Shown here one piece after another: positions 59,190 through 64,000 of a DNA stretch of 64,000 bases. The notes beneath the pieces were generated by a model, which did no database searches, was not told the DNA's origin, and saw only the letters and a list, made by a program, of their open reading frames with translations. Each line of letters opens with the position of its first letter. The stretch's first letter is position 1. The DNA comes from Sarcophilus harrisii (taxonomy: Eukaryota > Chordata > Mammalia > Dasyuromorphia > Dasyuridae): NCBI RefSeq assembly GCF_902635505.1, contig NC_045427.1:214038422-214102421 (forward strand), in the 5' to 3' direction. Made by a program: the position numbers and the translations under genes.

Positions 59190-62100
59190 CTCCAGCAGGG
59201 AAATCTGAGCCTGGTGATCTAGTGTGCACCAAAGAACCTCGCGATAAAATTTTCTGTCACTCACCGTCTTGTTATTTATGATTATTGTTGGACTTTCTCA
59301 TGCTCCTAAGCAGAAAGGAGTCTATGCAGAAGAGGAACCAATGTATTGTCTCCAGGGAGATTAAAAGGGATCTCATGGGAGACGGGTTTAACTTCAACCT
59401 TCCATTCCCCGCAACTGCAACTTCATACACCAATCCAAGACCTGGAGGACAAGTTGCCAATGACCTAGCCCCAACAGCCCCCAAAAGACACAAAGTTCTC
59501 CAGACAGAGGTCCAAAAGAAAAACGGTCCGGTCCCCAGGATCTTCCTCTGGTGGAAAACATGTCTGTTTTGCTACTGTTGCTAATCAGAACTAAAGGGTT
59601 TCATATGCCCTGTTAGACTGGTAGGTGAAGCTTCTAGCATACTCTACAGAAATGAGGTAGAATAGGGCCTGAGCAGAGGCCCAAGCAAAAAGCACTTACT
59701 AGCTGGCTCTCATCCACCCTCTAACTGATCCTGGTCTCCCATCAGTGGTCCTGATTGGTCTATCGCTCTGTGCCATCCCCCAGAATGTCATTCTGCCTCT
59801 TGTTGAGGCTTCCTCACATATGGGGAATACAGTTCTTTTACCTGGACTCATCTCGCCGCCTCTTTATTGCAGCTGTCTTGGGCCCACTCTGAAGGCACTT
59901 CTTTTTATGGTATAAATACTATAAAAGCCACCACTGGGAAACTCATTTCCCAAGTCCTCTTTATCCCCTGTCCTTTCGGTTGCCTTCCTTTTCAGTCCCT
60001 TTTCTTCGTCTTGGTCAGCCATGGCTCAGGGCTTCCTTGCTGAGAAGCAGAAGCTCCTAGGAGCCAGGGCTGCACTTGGGGAGGTGCTCTTTGATCCCTG
60101 TGATGAGATTTAAAAGGGTCATTTCCTTTAGTCCCAGAGGAGAATGTGACAATCAGATCCTAGGTAGGGGCAAGATCAGGGTTCTCCCCCCACTATCCTT
60201 CCTCTGATCTGGCACATCTACCATCTCTGCCTTCCCTTGAGGGAAAAGAGTTCATATAGTGTGTAATGTCCTGAAGTAAGGAGTCTGTGACTCTCTTGAG
60301 ATTTGAAGCAGATTGATATATTTACTGAGAAGGTTAAGGAAAAAATAGGCAGTTGAAGAGACTTCCCCACCCCAAACTAAGCTAGCTAATTCTAATCCTT
60401 CTGTTATTCCCTGGAAAGATTGCTCCCCTGTCCTTCATCCCTGGAGTGTGCATTGCCAAACTTTCTCTCCCTTCAAAATCCAACCCCCTCCATTCTCCCC
60501 AGCCCAGGCCATCTTGGCCTAATGAAGAAGACGTAGCTATTCAACTTTTAAAAATAGAATATTTGAGTTGGACTTTTATGGTCTTGGAGTGAGGAACACT
60601 GTGCTCACAGCCTCCTCCCACACCTGGACACTCTACAGCCCCCAATTCCCTCCCACCCCCCCAGTGCAGCTGCCTGAGAAGCAACTCCATCCAAGCTCCC
60701 CATAGCCTGGTCCTAAGCAGATTTATGAGTTTAGCCTTGGCTGAGGCCTCCTTCTCATGGCTTCCAGCCATGTCTCAACTGCTCCTCCACATCCTGGGCA
60801 GCCCCAGAGCTCAAACTCTCCCCGTTTCTTCTTCTACCCCACCTCAATAATCTGATCTTTCTCCTCCAGCCTCATTCTTCTCTGTGCCCCTGACCCCTAA
60901 ATTTGTACCTTCATCTTAGAATCCAGGTCTATGGCCTTTTTGGTCTTAAGTATTGAAATAAATGTTCCTTAATGTTCCCATGCCTCTATAACAGCTTCTA
61001 TGTAAGGACCAGTTTTGAGGAGACTAAAATCTCTCTTCCCATCCCTATGCCCCAATCAGACCCTTAGAAGGTTTTGGGCTGAGGGCTGATCTCGACAATG
61101 ATACTACCTCCAAATGAGCTTTGGGCTTCCTTCCAAGTTACTTTAGGGGCAGAGAACTTCTTGGTTGTAGTGACCCCCAGTGCAGGTCAGAATGAACCTG
61201 TAGAGTAACATTTGTCCTGTTAGGGAGAGGCCTGATGTGGGTGGCAAGTGCACTGGTTCTAGAACCACTGGACACAGATTTGTAGGATTCAAATCCTACC
61301 TCAGATGCATATGACTTTAGGCAGTCACAACCTCCCTGGAGCTTAATTTCCTCAACTCTTAAAAATGTTTTAGACTAGATAGTCCCTGAGGACCCTTCTG
61401 GTTTTGGATTTAGGATCTGGTAATACTGAAGTAGATAGACAACACAGCTGGGAAATTGGAAATGTAAGAGCTGAGGATTTGTTTACATGTAAATTTGATT
61501 TGCAGAGGAAGGAAAAGGAATGGAGAAGGAAAGTGGCAGAGTCCAGTAAAGGACAAAAACAGGCATTCAGGGCCCATATCTGGAAGAGTAAGAAGTCCTG
61601 CTAATGAGGGCTATCTATCTGGTCACCTTCAGTTTGGTTTACATTAGAACCACCTGTAGTACACTCTTCCATCATTCCCAGTGATGCTTCTTTGGTCCTT
61701 GGGTCAAAATTGGTGCTTAGTTCTTATTACAATTTCGAACTTGGCTAAGATCACATTGAACAGCCTCCTTTCCTCAATTCTCATTGGAGTTGAATGTCTT
61801 GCTACACCTGCCATCCAAGTCCTCTCCATCCTTGCCCTTGGCTATTCTCAGGTTGCACAGAGAATTAATTAAGATCTTCACAAAAAAGACAAGAGGGAGA
61901 AATGGTTTTGAAGATTCCATCACTCCAACATGATAACAAGCATCCAAAGCTGTCAATCCCAACAGTGGGAACCGAGTCCCTTTGAAGCTATATTTATCCC
62001 AGTACTTCTGCCTTCAACTGCCCTGTTGCCCCTTAAGCCAAAAAATCCCCCTCTCTGCCTACTCCCTAAGCCCCAACTTCATAAGGAATGTATGTGTACT

Positions 62101-62227
62101 GGGGAATTCTGAAAGCAGACCCTGAAATGGGCCCGATAGGCTAGAAAGTCATAGAAGGGATAAGTAAGGCCAGATTGAGGGAGTTGGCCCTTTCACAAGG
62201 GGCCAAGCACAGGGAAAACAAATGAAA
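59190..62227. other. SLC5A6-TCF23 convergent intergenic region
   Basis: 3 kb between the SLC5A6 poly(A) site and the TCF23 stop. It must include the TCF23 3' UTR, whose end I cannot place because no clear minus-strand AATAAA is seen. It contains a promoter-like stretch at 59,750-60,113 and a THER/MIR SINE at about 61,240-61,430 (CAAGTGCACTGGTTCTAGAA, GATTCAAATCCTACCTCAGA). Confidence 0.5.
59754..60113 (+). promoter_or_regulatory. TATA/CCAAT promoter-like segment with a 30-codon frame
   Basis: ATTGG near 59,754, TATAAATA at 59,911-59,918, TATAAAAG at 59,920-59,927, then 90 nt of pyrimidine-rich leader to GTCAGCCATGG, a near-ideal start context. The frame 60,021-60,113 encodes MAQGFLAEKQKLLGARAALG and ten more residues. 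No known gene or protein was recognised. This could be a lncRNA promoter or chance. Confidence 0.25.
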
Positions 62228-62404
62228 TTATTTGCCGATGCAAGTTGGTGAGACTGGCTTGGGAGGAATGAATTCCACCTCTCCAGGGACTTGGGGGCTG
62301 ATTGTTGATTCCCACATTCTCTGGCCAGGAGCACTGGTAGTAGAATGGTCAAGGCCAGATGGCCCCAAGGCTCCAGCATAGAGGCGAGATCTCATTGGCC
62401 ATTT
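62228..62404 (-). CDS. TCF23: TCF23 terminal coding exon (partial gene)
   Basis: 58 codons plus TAA, after a clean acceptor (CATGTCTTGCAG|AAATGG). The peptide begins KWPMRSRLYAGALG and continues SGLDHSTTSAPGQRM, SPQVPGEVEF and ends CIGK. This matches, from memory, the C-terminus of human TCF23 (KWPMRSRLYAGGLG... SQVPGEADA... LGDK), including the phase-0 junction before KWPM. TCF23 (OUT) is a bHLH protein that inhibits other bHLH factors. The bHLH exon was looked for in 62,405-64,000 on the minus strand and not seen; it should lie beyond the right edge. The position next to SLC5A6 agrees with human 2p23.3. The poly(A) site is not identified. Confidence 0.8.
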   Translation of the reverse strand, partial: KWPMRSRLYAGALGPSGLDHSTTSAPGQRMWESTISPQVPGEVEFIPPKPVSPTCIGK

Positions 62405-64000
62405 CTGCAAGACATGAGGATAGGAAATAAGTAATGTTAACATGTTAACAATACATGTAACAGAAACCTCAAATCATCTTGCAGATCTTGAACTCTTAGA
62501 ACTCAAATCCAGCCTTCCTTTAACATCTCTACCTCATTAAATTTCATGCACCCCATGAAGTTACTTTGCATTTAGTTTGTATTTACATCTATATCAATGT
62601 GATGTTCTCCCACTCCACCCAGGAAAAGCAAGCTCAGGAGGACTGGGACTGACTGATTCAGTTGTCTTTTGTTTCCCTAGTACCTGGCACCCAATTGATT
62701 AAGGGCTGGTTGAAAGGTCAAATTAAAACTGATAAGAGATTCAACCTGAAATTCCAAAAGCAGGTGAATGAAACTCCACCCACTCTGAAGGCAGTGCTTG
62801 CTTGGGCCTGGCAAAAGTGTCAACTTTTAGTTGGAGGCCATAAGGAGCCTACAACCACCTTGAGGTCATTAAATGAGTACCAGAATTCTTCTTAAATGCA
62901 ATTGGCCAATGAAAGGACTTGGTCAATTTGGCTCCTGTTGTCCATTCCCTGTACTGCTCCATCCCAACTCTTTCTCATGGGGTCCCTGAGTAAGGAGAAG
63001 CCTGAACCTCTATCCCTTTGACATAGCTCGTCAGAGATTCATAGAATTTAAGGGTTAGGAGGGATCTCCGTGACCATCAAGTCTAACTCACTCCTAAAAG
63101 AATCCTCACTAATGTTTTTACCAACTATTCTTGAAGGCTTTCTGGTGAGGATCCACTTATCCATTCTGGAGTTAATCTAGCCTGCAGTTGGATGGCTCTA
63201 ATTATTAGGCAGTTTTTCCTGAGTTCGATTAAATTCTCTTCTTGTCAATTTTAGGGCAATGGTTCTGGAGCCAAATAGTCATCATCTCCACAGCCATTTT
63301 CAAAATGTAGCCCCAGGACCAAGACCCTTTCAAGGTGGTATACAAGAACAAAACTTTTTATAATTAAAAATTTTTTAACTTCCAAAGCAAACTGCAAATA
63401 TAGATAAATCTAACCCAAATAAAGAAGTTCTTTGGAGTCCTTAAGTAGCTTAAAGAGAAAGCGGGCCCTGAGACCAAAAATTTTGTAAACCATTTGCTAC
63501 AGTGGAAAGAACATTTGTTTCAGTGTTAGAAGCCCTGGGTTTGAGCCCCACCTTTTCCACTTGGAAACCATTTCCCTTGCTGAAGCCAAGTTTTTTCATC
63601 TAGAGAATGAGGAGGTTGGCGTTTTCTAATATATGAAGCCTTTTTCTTTAGCTGGATGAAAGGTAGAGTGAGATGATAGCTCATCCCTTTCCCTACCTCT
63701 TTAACTAATCAAGTCAATTACATTACCTATGTGATGTCAGGATTATCATTCAAAATTCTCACCCCTTTGGACTCAGATTCTTGGCTTTGAGTTAAATTTT
63801 CCTACTGCAGAACTTCCAGGTAATTTATCTACTAACAGTTCACCACCTTTCATGTTTTTAGATAATTGTTAGGGTTATAAGTGAAAAACAGTGGTGGGGG
63901 TCTAGGGCATAGAGTTAGACTTAGAGGCAGGAAGACTTGTCAGATCTTGCTTTCTATATTTAACAAATTTTGTAAACCTGGACAATTCACACAGTCTCTG
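62405..64000. other. TCF23 intron (presumed) with old repeats
   Basis: Contains an L2 3' end (about 62,600-62,720, TAGTACCTGGCACCCAATTG), a CR1/L3-like piece (about 63,035-63,260, TCATAGAATTTAAGGGTTAG), a THER/MIR SINE (63,498-63,640) and a SINE start at the right edge (63,915-64,000). No bHLH exon was found. Confidence 0.5.

Noticed and set aside
60541-60771. 76-codon minus-strand frame between SLC5A6 and TCF23
   Set aside because: It matches no TCF23 sequence and has no splice context; it may lie in the TCF23 3' UTR.

Overview
The window is vertebrate nuclear DNA, almost certainly marsupial. The genes are split by canonical GT-AG introns. The intergenic and intronic DNA is full of tRNA-derived SINEs of the marsupial MAR1/WSINE type, marsupial L1 ends, CORE-SINE/MIR, L2 and CR1/L3 relics, plus a few LTR fossils. 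The assignment to marsupials rests on recognising these repeat families by eye. The species is not determined.

Layout: 1-10,560 is gene-free DNA downstream of CAD, made mostly of repeats. CAD fills 10,560-39,400 on the minus strand. All 44 coding exons can be placed; they join in frame and give a 2,220-residue trifunctional enzyme, against 2,225 in human. ATRAID lies at 39,655-46,312, also minus, with 7 exons and 228 residues, and its poly(A) signal is only about 430 bp from the CAD start codon. SLC5A6 lies at about 46,900-59,185 on the plus strand, with 15 coding exons and 640 residues. It diverges from ATRAID across a shared CpG-rich promoter. A final coding exon of TCF23 (62,228-62,404, minus) converges on SLC5A6; the rest of TCF23 is off the right edge. 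The order CAD-ATRAID-SLC5A6-TCF23 matches human 2p23.3 in reverse.

Function: CAD carries out the first three steps of de novo pyrimidine synthesis in the cytosol. SLC5A6 is the Na+-dependent transporter for biotin, pantothenate and lipoate. ATRAID is a small membrane glycoprotein. TCF23 is a bHLH factor. Adjacency does not imply a shared pathway. The ATRAID and CAD promoters do share the same pair of CRE-like sites and CACGTG E-boxes.

No undescribed multi-gene system was found. The observations most worth a second look are an 80-nt G run inside a 184-nt CAD intron, an exon-like open frame with good splice sites on the opposite strand of a CAD intron, a 579-bp element with unusually long inverted ends, and nested or duplicated repeats that explain the enlarged introns.
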